Shown here: piece after piece, positions 1-10,763 of the stretch | How positions within the stretch are numbered: the stretch's first letter is position 1 | Layout of the letters: each line of letters starts with the position of its first letter | Assembly (NCBI GenBank): GCA_942491975.1 | Contig: CALOCY010000020.1 | Location: 1-15,716 of the forward strand | DNA length: 15,716 nucleotides | Source: CALOCY01 sp942491975 | GTDB taxonomy: Bacteria; Bacteroidota; Bacteroidia; Bacteroidales; Prolixibacteraceae | Direction: 5' to 3' | The notes under the pieces: generated by a model | The model's input: the letters and a program-made list of their open reading frames with translations, nothing else | What the model was told of the DNA's origin: nothing | Database searches by the model: none | Made by a program: the position numbers and the translations under genes

Positions 1-328
1 TACATGATGAGCGAGTGCCCTGGGGCCCTCTATCCCTTACACACATGGAACTTTTGCATACTGATTGAATGCAGAGTTTTTGGTGTTCGCATATCATAAA
101 ATATATTCATTGTTTAAGAAAATTGGAATGTTGGCACACTTATGAAAAGAACCCCAATTCCGATCATAAAATGTTTTCAAAGCTGAAGATAAATTTATGA
201 TGCTTTTTTGGTGGGACATGATTCAAAAATATTCGTTAACAGATTCTTTTTTGATGTTGAAAATTCGTGGCACAAATTGTAGCCGAATGCATCTATATGG
301 TTATCAATGTGTAATAAAAAAAAAGAAG
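1..328. other. AT-rich non-coding left edge, no gene seen
   Basis: I see no credible gene here. The short open frames on both strands have no recognisable motif, no splice-supported continuation and a composition like the surrounding repeats. The stretch precedes the first copy of the triplicated segment and contains no copy of the 40-bp palindrome. Confidence 0.5.
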
Positions 329-1796
329 CTGCGTGGCACGCGACTGTTGTGGGTGAATGATATGGATAAGAATGAAAAAAAGTAGGAGTCGACTCCATTA
401 AATGAACGTGACCGTGTGCGTGAACAATTGCAATTTCGTAGTATACGGTCATGCATATGTATATACTTTGAAAAAAAATAGGAGTCGAATTTTGTTAATC
501 GAAGAATATTTTACATGTATTCAACAATGTATGTTATGAACGGCGAGGCATTTGCCGTGACTGAATTTTTGACATTGAGCAATATCCGTTAATGAAGATA
601 TACATTGATGCAAAAAATCGGAGTCGAAGTGCCGTGACTCAACCGTAGAAATATAGCAATATAACACAGTACATATATATCTATAAATAATGTTGAGCTC
701 ATAACCCACTAAATACCAGTTTCATGACGACTGTAAAAATCGGAAGTGTATACCACCTGACACAAAACAGTCCGATTATCTATTGTTGCCTATATTCGAA
801 TGTTTGGAAACTACTTACCAATGGGATTATGTGTAGATTGTCCACTATGGAAATCGGACGTGTATACCACCTGACACAAAACAGTCCGATTATCCATTGT
901 TGTCTGTATTCGAAATAAACACACCCAATGTTTGGAAACTACTTACCAATGGGATTATGTTTAGATTGTCCACTATGGAAATTGGACGTGTATACCACCT
1001 GACACAAAACAGTCCGATTACCCATCATTGTATGAACCCAAAATAAATACGCGCACTGTTTCATCACTATGGAAATCGGAAGTGTATACCACCCAGGACA
1101 AAACGTTGTTTCGAAACTACTTACCAAGGGGATTATGTTTAGATTTCTGCGTGGCATGCGACTGTTGTGGGTGAATGATATGGATAAGAATGAAAAAAAG
1201 TAGGAGTCGACTCCATTAAATGAACGTGACCGTGTGCGTGAACAATTGCAATTTCGTAGTATAGGGTCATGTATATGTATATACTTTGAAAAACAATAGG
1301 AGTCGAATTTTGTTAATCGAAGAATATTTTACATGTATTCAACTATGTATGTTATGAACGGCGAGGCATTTGCCGTGACTGAATTTTTGACATTAAGCAA
1401 TATCCGTTAATGAAGATATACATTGATGCAAAAAATCGGAGTCGAAGTGCCGTGAGTCAACCATAGAAATATAGCAATATAACACAGTACATATATATCT
1501 ATAAATAATGTTGAGTTCATAACCCACTAAATACCAATAGGAGTCGAATTTTGTTAATCGAAGAATATCTCACATGTATTCAACTATGTATGTTATGATC
1601 GGCGAGGCATTTGCCGTGACTGAATTTTTGACATTAAGCAATATCCGTTAATGAAGATATACATTGATGCAAAAAATCGGAGTCGAAGTGCCGTGACTCA
1701 ACTGTAGAAATATAGAAATATAACATAGTACATATATATGTATAAATAATGTTGAGCTCATAACCCACTAAATACCAGTTTCATGACGACTGAAAA
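329..1796 (+). repeat. Large direct duplications (two full copies plus one partial)
   Basis: A segment of about 390 bp at 329-718 recurs nearly unchanged at 1147-1536, a constant offset of 818 bp. A third, partial copy runs from 1535 to about 1796 (offset 241 from copy 2). Copy 2 stops at AATACCA and copy 3 starts within the shared CCAATAGG, which looks like unequal crossing-over at a short homology. Each full copy carries the 12-bp perfect palindrome GGAGTCGACTCC (385-396 and 1203-1214) and further GGAGTCGA words (481, 1299, 1540 and others). Copies 1 and 3 are followed by the same TTTCATGACGACTG lead-in to a 40-bp palindrome, so the segment and the palindromic array were amplified together. 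I see no coding potential. Confidence 0.9.
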
Positions 1797-2820
1797 AATC
1801 GGAAGTGTATACCACCTGACACAAAACAATCCGATTATTCATTGGGGAAATCGGACGTGTATACCACCTGACACAAAACAGTCCGATTACCCATCATTGT
1901 ATGAACCCAAAATAAATACGCGCACTGTTTCATCACTATGGAAATCGGAAGTGTATACCACCTAGGACAAAACGTTGTTTCGAAACTACTTACCAAGGGG
2001 ATAATGTTTAGATTGTCCACTATGGAAATCGGAAGTGTATACCACCTGACAAAAAACAGTCCGATTATCTATTGTTGTCTATATTCGAAATAAACACACC
2101 CAATGTTTGGAAACTACTTACCAATGGGATTATGTTTAGATTGTCCACTATGGAAATCGGACGTGTATACCACCTGACACAAAACAGTCCGATTATCCAT
2201 TGTTGTCTGTATTCCAATTAAACGCACCCAATATTTCGAAACTAGCAAGTGAATTATTTTTAGATTGTCGTCAAATTAACTTATGTGTTAAATTGTTTTT
2301 AAATTGTTTTTCTTGATAATACATATGAATTTGTTCTAATGGGAGCAATTACAGAATTTATATGTATATGAAGTACAATTTGTTTAGGTGTTGGAATATT
2401 GTATGTTACTTGTATGTATATATGATCCATCATTGTGTGTTATATTGGTAATTTTGTTAGGTTGGATATCATATTTTATCTGTATACATATATGGCTCGT
2501 CACCAGTTTCATGACGACTGTAAAAATCGGAAGTGTATACCACCTAACACAAAACAATCCGATTATCCATTGGTGTCTGAATCCAAAATAAACGCACCCA
2601 ATGTTTCGAAACTACTTACCAAGGGGATTATGTTTAGATTGTCCACTATGGAAATCGGAAGTGTATACCACCTGACACAAAACAGTCCGATTATCTATTG
2701 TTGTCTACATTCGAAATAAACACACCCAATGTTTGGAAACTACTTTCCAATGGGATTATGTTTAGATTGTCCACTATGGAAATCGGACGTGTATACCACC
2801 TGACACAAAACAGTCCGATT
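738..2820 (+). repeat. Left array of 40-bp imperfect palindromes (12 copies, forward)
   Basis: Twelve copies of a 40-bp unit start at 738, 852, 980, 1074, 1797, 1849, 1943, 2027, 2155, 2525, 2653 and 2781. Each begins AATCGGA, has GTGTATACCACC near the left, an A-rich right part and, in ten copies, ends TCCGATT. The ends can pair, and a second pair GTGT/ACAC is nested inside. Copies at 1074 and 1943 are a variant with GGACAAAACGTT and lack the closing half. Several neighbours are spaced exactly 128 bp apart (852 to 980, 2027 to 2155, 2525 to 2653, 2653 to 2781), so the array is a tandem satellite of a 40-bp palindrome plus about 88 bp of conserved spacer. All twelve point the same way. The conserved spacers and constant monomer exclude a CRISPR array. 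Confidence 0.93.
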
Positions 2821-3121
2821 ATCCATTGTTGTCTGTATTCGGAATAAACGCACCCAATGTTTCGAAACTACTTACCAAGGGAATTATTTTTAGATTGTCG
2901 TCAAATTAACTTATGTGTTAAATTGTTTTTCTTCATAATACATATGAATTTGTTCTAATGGGAGCAATTACATAATTTATATGTATATGTAGTAAAATTT
3001 GTTTAGGTGTTGGAATATTGTATGTTACTTGTATGTATATATGGTCCATCATTGTGTGTTATATTGGTAATTTTGTTAGGTTGGATATCGTATTTTATCT
3101 GTATACATATATGGTTCGTCA
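2204..3121 (+). repeat. Tandem duplication with about 630-bp period
   Basis: The stretch 2204-2502 is repeated at 2834-3121 with an offset of about 630 bp. The two differ by a 12-bp deletion in the second copy (one of two TTTTTAAATTG-like words is lost) and scattered substitutions. Between them lie three 40-bp palindromes. The duplicated part is AT-rich and includes the word GTGTTGGAATATTGTATG. Frames starting at 2388 and 3007 are parallel only because the DNA is duplicated. I see no sign that they are genes. Confidence 0.88.
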
Positions 3122-3503
3122 TGGTATGTTATAATGATATTTTTACAAAACTATATTATTTATCATATTCAAAGTTTTACAATTGTATAGGTGTGAGTAT
3201 TTGGTATTACATATTGGGCTCATTGAATATTGGTTGCATCAAGATATTTGATAGAAATTGGATTCTGGTTATTATGGTGTAAATCAATTCATATTTCGAA
3301 AATGTATGTATATTTGTGGGTTCAATGAATTTGGTACTATATATTGGTTTTGTCAATGAATTTGGTGTGACATATTTGATTTGTGTTACATTTGTACAGG
3401 TGTGAGTATTTTCATGGGATGTCACATGTTTTTTTTGTATTGATATGTGGCCGTATTCAGGTACATTCTAATTCATTCTAATGCTAATTATGAATATATG
3501 GGT
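3122..3503. other. AT-rich spacer downstream of the transposase gene
   Basis: This stretch lies between the duplicated repeats and the stop codon of the minus-strand transposase, so it should hold its 3' untranslated region. It contains short degenerate repeats: GGTGTGAGTATTT near 3190 and again near 3400, and TCAATGAATTTGGT near 3353 with a close match near 3323. I found no gene and no convincing Helitron 3' end (hairpin followed by CTRR on the minus strand). Confidence 0.5.
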
Positions 3504-6500
3504 TCATGGAATGTCATTTGCTTTCTTGCATCGCCACGTGGTCATATTGAGGTACATGTCCAATTGGTCAGTTGAAACCCGTTTTGCTTTGGCCCATGCA
3601 AAGACCCCTTCAATTTCATCCTCTGTAAGACCAGATTTATGTACATTGGCGGTCAGATGCTGGATCCACCTATCTCTCTTCATCACTCCCTGGTAAATTT
3701 TCCCAGTTGATGGGGAGTGACGCAAGTCAGTGATTCGTGAAGGGGTCATGGTAGTATTGAGACCAAAATCATAGAAATATACTGCAGAATCCATCCTTTT
3801 GCCATCTTTCTTGTTTCCAAGTGTAGTTCCTCTTGAAAATTGGGTGAAGAACAGTCCGGGCTTCTGTGCTTCAAAAGACCTGTTGCCTGGGTCACAAATG
3901 ATACGTTGGATTGTATTGGGAGGTTTCCCTTCGTCAACAGGCCCTGCATTTTGTCCTTGGAACGTATCAATTGTTTTACCAAATGATAAAATCAAAGGAC
4001 AGAATTTTCTTTCACAGCAGTATTTTTCACAGGGGAGAGAGATGGTGGGAATTGGAACGATCTGTTTGAAATATTAAGGTGCTGTTAGCGATGTGGAGTT
4101 GGATGTAAGATATCGCAATTGTCATACCTTCGGATGTTCTGGATACCAAGCTGGTCCACAGTACCCTGGGAACCTCACAGCAACATAAAGTGGCAGGTCT
4201 CCATCATTTGGAGATTTACCATGCTCATAAACAATGGCAATGACATAGCCAATTGCACCATTGAATAACCCCCATTTTGGATTGAAATTCCTTCCGTTAA
4301 GGGAAACCATGGCACCAATGCACAAGGGAGTTGTTGCTGGAATATTCATCCCATTGAAATGGCTGGAGATACCTCTTCCACTTCCTTTCAGTGTTGATGA
4401 ACGAATGATTGCGACTGGATTGTTGTGTCCTGAAATTTCCTTGAGACGACGTAAGTTAAATTCAGATACAGGATCCTTGTTTGCAGAAATGAACAGAGCA
4501 TCCTTTGTCAGTTCCTTGATTTCAGGAGTACTGAACTTGTTCAGAAGCAATTCGTTGACAATAACATCAGCTGTCTCTTGTGTAATGTCACTCGTCCTTG
4601 ATTCTTCTAACATTGCTCGGAATAGAACTTGGTCATCCATGGCACGCTTCGACTTTGTCAAAACCATTACATCTTCTGCACATGAGAGAAACACTTCGGC
4701 ACCCAATATTTCAGAGGCTGCAAGATTGTGTCTTGGGGAAGCATTTATCAAGATATCAAAAGGACCCTTTGCAATGGGAGGTGGTAATTGATAATCATCA
4801 CCAAATAGAATCAGAATGGGAATCCCACCAAAGCTTTCTTGCTCATGGAATCCTCCATGGGCTGTTGCAGCCGTATTACTTGCTGCAACCCCCATGGCTT
4901 TTAAGGCCACCATGCTTCTTTCGTCAAGTAGGATGGCAATCGTTCTTCGGAAGGTGTTTTTGAGGATCTTTTTCTTCATTTCAGATAGATCAAGTTCCAT
5001 GCCAGCTAATGCACGCCGGACTGCAATCATGAAGAGATGATGCATAGTTTCACCTCCAATATTAAATGCTGCACAGCCAGTAGGTGCTGCTAGCTGAACA
5101 ACATCATTGATGCCAAAAATATCCCGAAGGATTGTGACAATGGTATTAACAAGCACTGTTTTACCAGTGCCTGCTGCACCAACGATTGTCATCCTGAGTG
5201 GTTTGAAAGCCCCTTTCGCTTCATCCCAGTTTTCCACGTAATCAAACCATTCACGAAGTTTGGACAGGATATAGGCCACCACATCTCTTTGATCATTCAT
5301 GAGATCATCGAGTTCATAGCGGGAACCATCTGTCTTCATCGGGTATGTTAGTTCGATCTTGCTCCTAGAAGAGTATTCTCCACATTCCAATTCCAACCAA
5401 TAGGTACCATTTAGGTCAGGGTCCCACTGCATCACCGAAACAAACAAACAATGCATAAAAATCAGCACGTTATACCACCATTGGTAGAACAGTCTGGAAT
5501 TTATCATATCATTTGTTAGTCTTACCTCTGGTGCTCCTTTGGACCAGTCATAGTTTATACCAGTATCAAAGTTATATGCACTGAATGCCGCTTCAACACC
5601 TGCTGCAGCATTGAATGTTGATGCAATTTCGAGAAGATCAGCAATGTCTTGATCGATGTCCTTGGTACCAGAAGTTTTCATTTTTTGTGAGATCACTTCA
5701 TTCCCAAGGCGATTTTCAAGGTACCGGTAACGAACTCTCTCATATGGGATCCTAACTGATTGAGGACATCCCGGAGACTTCATGAAATTTTCAAAGTCTC
5801 TGATGATGTCATCTGAAGAACTGATGCAGTCATTTTCTGGTGTCCATGGTTTATGGATCATCAACGTGGCTCGTGCATAATTCTCTGTTGGTGGATAAAC
5901 AGGTTGGCTGTTTCCACCCACATAATGAGGTATGATCGTTTTCTGATTCCTCCTTCGGCCTCCATTCTTGACATCATGAAAGAATGCATCAAGTGAAAGG
6001 TGCATTTGGTCATCTCGTCGTCTTTTGTAACGTTGCAAGATTGTGCAACTGGCATAGTCTTGCAACCTATATTGTCCCGACAAACTGACTGTTTCAATTG
6101 ATTCAGTACAAGTCATCAAATCAAGATTCCGTAGTAGCACCATGCATTCTTGTTTGGAGATAGTCCGGTTGGCACTTGCACGGTTCATCAGATGCCTTGC
6201 CAACTTGACAACATCTTGTTTTGTTCCTGTAGAGTCCTTTGAACTGAAACTCAAGTAAGCATACAGATAGTAGGTAGGAAGTGGGTCAAATATGCATTCT
6301 TACGTACCTCATGATCAGGGCTCTGATTTGCTCTTTTTCCTCTCTCAAAGATGAGTTGCCTTTACATTGATATGCGACAACATAATCAGTAACTCTTGCG
6401 ATCTCAAAGGGGTCGGGATCATCAGGATCAGAATCGTACAGGAGGATTTGTATATCACAATTAGCTCTCCAGCTCTGGCAAAGGTCAAGCGAAGTTTGTA

Positions 6501-9215
6501 TTACTCGTTGATGGTTTCTGGGAAGTTCCAAACGATCAAAACCTCTAGGATCATGAATTATTTCTGGTTTGTCACGAAGTTGAAAACCAGGAGTATCCCC
6601 TTTACCAATGGTCATTTCTTCACCTGCACCAGCACGACAAAGCCTATGAAACACAGGACAGACAATCAAAACACGTATGAGTACATTTTATATGTAATTG
6701 CAAGAAAGTCTGGTTCCCCAATAGTCGCCATTGCATTCACCTAGATTGAAACCGGTACAGAATGAATGGTAAGCATGGTGCATGTGGAAATAGATGATGA
6801 TCCAATATTTTGCCATTCAATGTAGACATTTTGAATTTTGCATACCTCCTTTTCTTTTGAGATGGAACATCATCACACTCCTTTCTTTTCTTCTTGTGAC
6901 GAAGGCAGAACCCACTGCATCTATGTTCTTGACAGAAGCGTAACAGCCTTTGTTGGTCCAGTTGGATATCTTCTACACAATCTCCAAACCTCTCCATGCA
7001 GGGGTTGTCACCGTTGCCCATTTCAAGGTCTCCGTAGACGTCATGTACGACTTCAGCTGTGTAATTAAACACACCTTTACTCCATTCATGGAGGAATTTT
7101 GCTTGTGCTTCCTTGTCATCACGCAGGTTGTAAAATACTTTGCTCATTGATTGGTCCTTCAGGATGGCCAACAAATGCCCATGAATCTGGCCTCTTGTTG
7201 GTGAAAATTCAAATTTCACAAGAGAAAATTCAATCCCGAATATCTCCTTTCCAACTGTCTCCATGAAATGGTCCATTCGAATTTGGAAAAATTCCTGTAT
7301 GACAATGGAATATTCATCCAATAGTCGGACAAGGTTTTTGGATCCTTGGTGCACCTTACCCTGGTATTATATAATGGCAACATGTTATTAGAAAAAAAAA
7401 TACAGATGATGTAAATATACCAAAGGTCATTGCTTACCGCATCAGGATGCCCTGCCTTTTCTAGGCGATCATTGATAAGGCGGATTGCATCAGCCCAGAA
7501 GTATTCCGCACAACTGAGAGTAATGAAAAAATTGGGAGCACCATGGCCAGCTGCTACGTGGTAGTTGATCCAACTGTAGACCTGAGATCGGATGTGTCTC
7601 CAGTATGCACCTGATGCTCGTACTCGATGGGAGTAGTAAGTAATCTTATCGAGGAATGAATTGTCACCTTGCCGTAACCGTTCTTTCAGTTCATCAATTG
7701 TTTGTGGAGAATCTTTGTAGAAACCATCAATGAAATACCTGCCACTGTTTTGGTTCCTTCGTCTTGTAACATAATTCAGTGTAAAGAAACTCCACATCTT
7801 GTCCCTGGCAAATCGTCCATCTTTGTACAATAACAAATTTTCTGCCCAATCTCCTGGATGCATCTTATTTTCCCGGTAGTCATTGATGTCGCCAACCCCA
7901 CCAGGAAAAAGCCAGGGAAATGCTTTACAGAACAACCTTTCATCTTCATCATATTCATTGATAGGTTCTTCTGAAACAAATGGCCACATCAATCTTGCAC
8001 TAGAACCTGATGCAGCCTCTGTCATGGTCTTGCCAATGTTAGCATCTGTCTTGCTTATGATGGGCACAGAATCTTCCACATGCAACCCACACGTACGGAA
8101 GGCATCTGGCAATTCATCAACCTCCAACTGTGGCAGACATTGCTGCTCTGCTGGACCCAAATCGACCAGGCCTGGTAAGAGGGAATCATGTTCATCGTCT
8201 GCATCTTCTTCTAGCATGCTGATAACTGAATTTAACTCCTTTTCATCTTCATCTCCCATCCAAGATAAATTGTCCTCATTGATTGTAACCCCTGCTCGGT
8301 ATTCTGCATTATACTTCACCAACCATCTCAAAGCAGCTAGAACTTCTGTTCTCCTGACATTGAAGATTTTGATACCTAATTCTCCATCAGACTTCATGAA
8401 ATTCCGAACCATTTTGATTACTGTGACCTCAGTAGGTAGTTTGGGAAGTTCTGTGCAGATTTGTTGGATCTTCTGTGGGAAGGAACATACATGTCCGTCC
8501 ATGCCAAGAGTTCCGTTTTTGATGTGAACAAACGGGATATACGGAGACACCATCTGGATCAATAGTTTCTCTGCCTCAGTCAATGACGTCAATTCATCCG
8601 GGATGTCATGCCTTATGTTGCCATTGTCATCAATCCAAATAGGTAGGCGATTTTCTTTCACGCAGTCAACATTGGGATGGGCAGTACAATCTGAACAATG
8701 TTCTCCAACCATTTTCATGCATAGACTAACTCGGTGACATCTTCTGCAGTATTCATGTTTGACATTCTGCATTGAGATTTCAAAATCCAAAATGATCTGT
8801 TTCTTTCGGTCTTCTGACAAAACATTCATTTGGTTACTTTGAACAAAGATGTTAGTATTGGGGCTCATGGGTACCATCAATAGTTTTCACTTGACTTACA
8901 GCATAATTGAATTATCTTCAATTGTCTGTTCCTTTTGTCTTTGACTGAAATACGTATTGTGAGAAAGAATGAAAAGAGTTTGTCATAGGTATAGAATACA
9001 GCTGGAAATAACTTACTTGCAATCATGTTGTTGTTTCTCCCTCAAATGCATCATTCTTGTGGATTTGAGATGTTGGTTGTCCTGTGTGGTTGATGTTTTG
9101 TCCCTGACTTCATTTTCTTGTTCGTACTTTTTTTGTCTGCATCGGCGTTGTCTATTTCTATCTTTCATTTTCTTCTCTTCTGATGTCTTCCTTTGTTGAG
9201 ATAGAGTATGGGCAT
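3504..9215 (-). CDS. Helitron-type RepHel transposase (HUH nuclease plus PIF1 helicase), 8 exons
   Basis: This protein should nick and strand-transfer element DNA (HUH/Tyr Rep domain) and unwind it (PIF1 helicase) in rolling-circle transposition. Exons, 5' to 3' on the minus strand: 9215-9017, 8944-8900, 8836-7438, 7360-6846, 6643-6308, 6243-5526, 5426-4128, 4061-3504. All junctions are GT..AG and phase-consistent. Order of parts: a K/R/Q-rich charged start; a Cys cluster CRRC...C...CSDC...C (8662-8748); a DUF6570-like stretch (about 8400-8592); the Helitron_like_N core with PNFFITLSCAEYFWAD; the HUH motif RGQIHGHLL (HGH at 7175-7183); LPRNH...WRANCDIQ; and VTDYVVAYQCKGN (tyrosines at 6384-6382 and 6372-6370). 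The helicase has GAAGTGKT (5157-5180), APTGCAAFNIGG, LLDERSM, GDDYQLPP and TIDTFQGQ. No key residue is missing. The start is uncertain: ATG 9168 gives about 1673 aa, while splicing from upstream frame B gives about 2035 aa. The family call is firm; exon ends are inferred. Confidence 0.9.
5427..5525 (-). other. Probable in-frame 99-bp intron inside the helicase gene
   Basis: On the minus strand this stretch starts GTAAGA and ends TGATGCAG, with a U-rich lead-in. Its length is divisible by three and it contains no stop, so a gene finder would read through it, adding 33 residues rich in W, F, Y and M just before the helicase core. Both flanks are in phase 0, joining GAPE directly to WDPDLNG. The splice signals match those of the neighbouring introns. 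Retention cannot be excluded from sequence alone. Confidence 0.7.
8900..8944 (-). other. 45-nt micro-exon of the transposase gene
   Basis: The piece is flanked by TATTTCAG on its 5' side and GTAAGT on its 3' side. The following 63-bp intron ends with TACTAAC about 20 nt before CAAAG, a classical branch-point arrangement. Joining 9017 to 8944 and 8900 to 8836 keeps the frame and yields a charged Q/K/E-rich stretch continuous with the preceding exon. An alternative is that translation starts at ATG 8880 or 8829 without these exons. Confidence 0.65.
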
Positions 9216-9260
9216 CTAAATAGGAGGAGTAACAAATAACTTGTAAGAACACTAATGACA

Positions 9261-10393
9261 TTATCCATGGAGAAAATAAGCAGGGGCCCTTCCACGTTCA
9301 AAAGCATGCTTGACAATGGCAGCATTCCATTGGGCAGGCTGAAGTTCAGGAAATAACTTCTTCATCACTTCTTGGATGGCTTGATCCACAATGATGCTAT
9401 CCAAAGAAGTTTGAATGCTGACTCTTATGGGAGCATGCTCCATGTGGTCCCAGAGTTCAGTAATATCCATCATCCCCATCAGTTTGGGGATTCCTTCTTT
9501 CATCGCAGCATTATAGTATGCTTTGAATTCTCCATTTTCACAAAGGGACTTGAATGTCTTTCCGATTTCTCTTCCTTCTTCTTCATAGTTTGGAAGGGAA
9601 GTACTGACAGGGACCAAGCCAATCAATGCATCATCGGTGTAACCTTTATCATTTTTCTTGGCATAATTCTTCCCACAGGGAGTTGCACGGATGTTTCCAA
9701 ACATCCAATCATAAGAACTGAATGTGGATTCATCCATGGTTTCCACCACCGGAACGATGTAGTTTGGTTTGAAGAGAGCATACTGTTTTCCGTTTCCATC
9801 CCGAAAATCAATCATGAAACATGCCTTCTTTTGGTCTGGCACAGATGGAGGGATGAAATTGACATGGAGGAAATATTTACCTTTTGTCATGGTACGGACT
9901 GCTTCCCTAAGTTGTGCCATTTTGTGATTATCAGGCGTTACCACCTTGGGGTCATCCTCACCATCCCCAAAGAGAGACCTTGCAGCAGGTTCTGCAGATG
10001 CCACACCTGCACTACCCTTGTCATCATCGAACAAAGGAGGAGAAGAAGATGCAACTTTTGCTGGTATATGTGTTAGTTACATATAGATGATATCAGACTG
10101 TACAGCCAAGACGTCTCACCTTTTGAAATGACTTTAGTTGCATCCACTGCTTGTTTCAACGTGTCAAATTCTTGTAAGTCATACTCTTCACCAGTTGTAT
10201 TGACGTATTCAACTGCTTTTTCCATGTCAGTAAAAACCATGGGTTTCGTTCCATTCTTAGGTGACACGGTAATGAAGGTTTGAGATTTCATTCCATTCGG
10301 TGTTTTTTTGTTATTCGTCGTTGAATCTTTTGACTTAGCACGTGTACGCCTTATAGTGGTAGTATCTGTTTTGCTTTTCTTTTTTGGAGGCAT
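9261..10393 (-). CDS. Protein B, unknown; possibly the N-terminal part of the transposase
   Basis: The frame has two exons, 10393-10120 and 10060-9261, joined across a 59-bp intron (GTGAGA...ACCAG, phase 1), giving 357 aa. I do not recognise the family. The start is basic and looks like a nuclear signal (MPPKKKSK, IRRTRAKSK). Residues about 39-88 (VFTDMEKAVEYV...EFDTLKQAVDA) resemble the small viroplasmin/RNase H1 N-terminal fold, which is only a weak pattern match. An acidic linker follows (LFDDDKG, LFGDGEDD), then about 230 residues without known motifs. I chose ATG 10393 because of the MPPKKK start; an in-frame ATG at 10450 would add 19 residues. The stop TAA overlaps the ATG of the next frame by one base (TAATG). 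Alternatively, a weak donor at 9295 (GAAC/GTGGAA) could splice to 9215 in phase and fuse B to the transposase. Confidence 0.75.
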
Positions 10394-10466
10394 GACTGTA
10401 CAGAACAATGGATATGTCATATGAGAAATCATTGGAATTTCGACCGGCATTCAAACGATAAAAAAT

Positions 10467-10763
10467 AATCGGACTGTTTTGTGTCAGCTGGTATATGCGT
10501 CCGATTTTCATATTGTTCCATTGTTATATAAAATCGGGTTCAATTTGAATTCAATCGATACTAACGAATCGGACGGTTTTGTATCGACTGGTATACACGT
10601 CCGGTTTTTGGAGGAGTCATCATGAATCGGACGATTTTGTCTCAACTGGTATACACGTCCGATTTTTGGAGGAGTCATCATGTTTTTGTTACGGTCTGGA
10701 AAATATTATGCCATCAACTTATAAAATCGGACTGTTTTGTGGATGGTGGCAAAACGGTCCGAA
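10467..10763 (-). promoter_or_regulatory. Four 40-bp palindromes in the promoter of protein B
   Basis: Copies at 10467-10506, 10567-10606 and 10625-10664, plus a shorter variant at 10735-10763, lie in the orientation opposite to the left array. The nearest is only 74 bp upstream of the protein B start codon. The copies differ in the loop but keep complementary ends: the copy at 10625 has a 9-bp stem, AATCGGACG/CGTCCGATT. A duplicated TTTTTGGAGGAGTCATCATG sits between the copies (near 10604 and 10662). Position and conservation suggest operator-like or Rep-binding sites. That function is inference. Confidence 0.6.

Noticed and set aside
724..2719. Short open frames containing the peptide VYHLTQNSPII and similar
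   Set aside because: They are translations of the 40-bp palindrome and its spacer, recurring wherever the repeat does, with no independent coding evidence.
738..2820. CRISPR-like look of regularly spaced palindromic repeats
   Set aside because: Spacers are conserved between copies and much longer than CRISPR spacers, no cas genes are present, and the window is intron-bearing eukaryotic DNA. It is a satellite-type array.
4261..4963. Plus-strand open frames inside the helicase region
   Set aside because: They are antisense shadows of the PIF1 helicase exons and show no family resemblance.
6644..6845. Continuation of the open frame past 6846 as coding sequence
   Set aside because: A GTATGC donor at 6845 and TTTCATAG acceptor at 6644 join AGGAG to GCTTTGTC in phase and restore Helitron homology (RLCRAG...LPRNH); the read-through tail has none.
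9372..10076. 234-codon plus-strand frame opposite protein B
   Set aside because: It is antisense to protein B, is Cys/Phe/Ile-rich as expected for a shadow frame, and crosses B's splice site.
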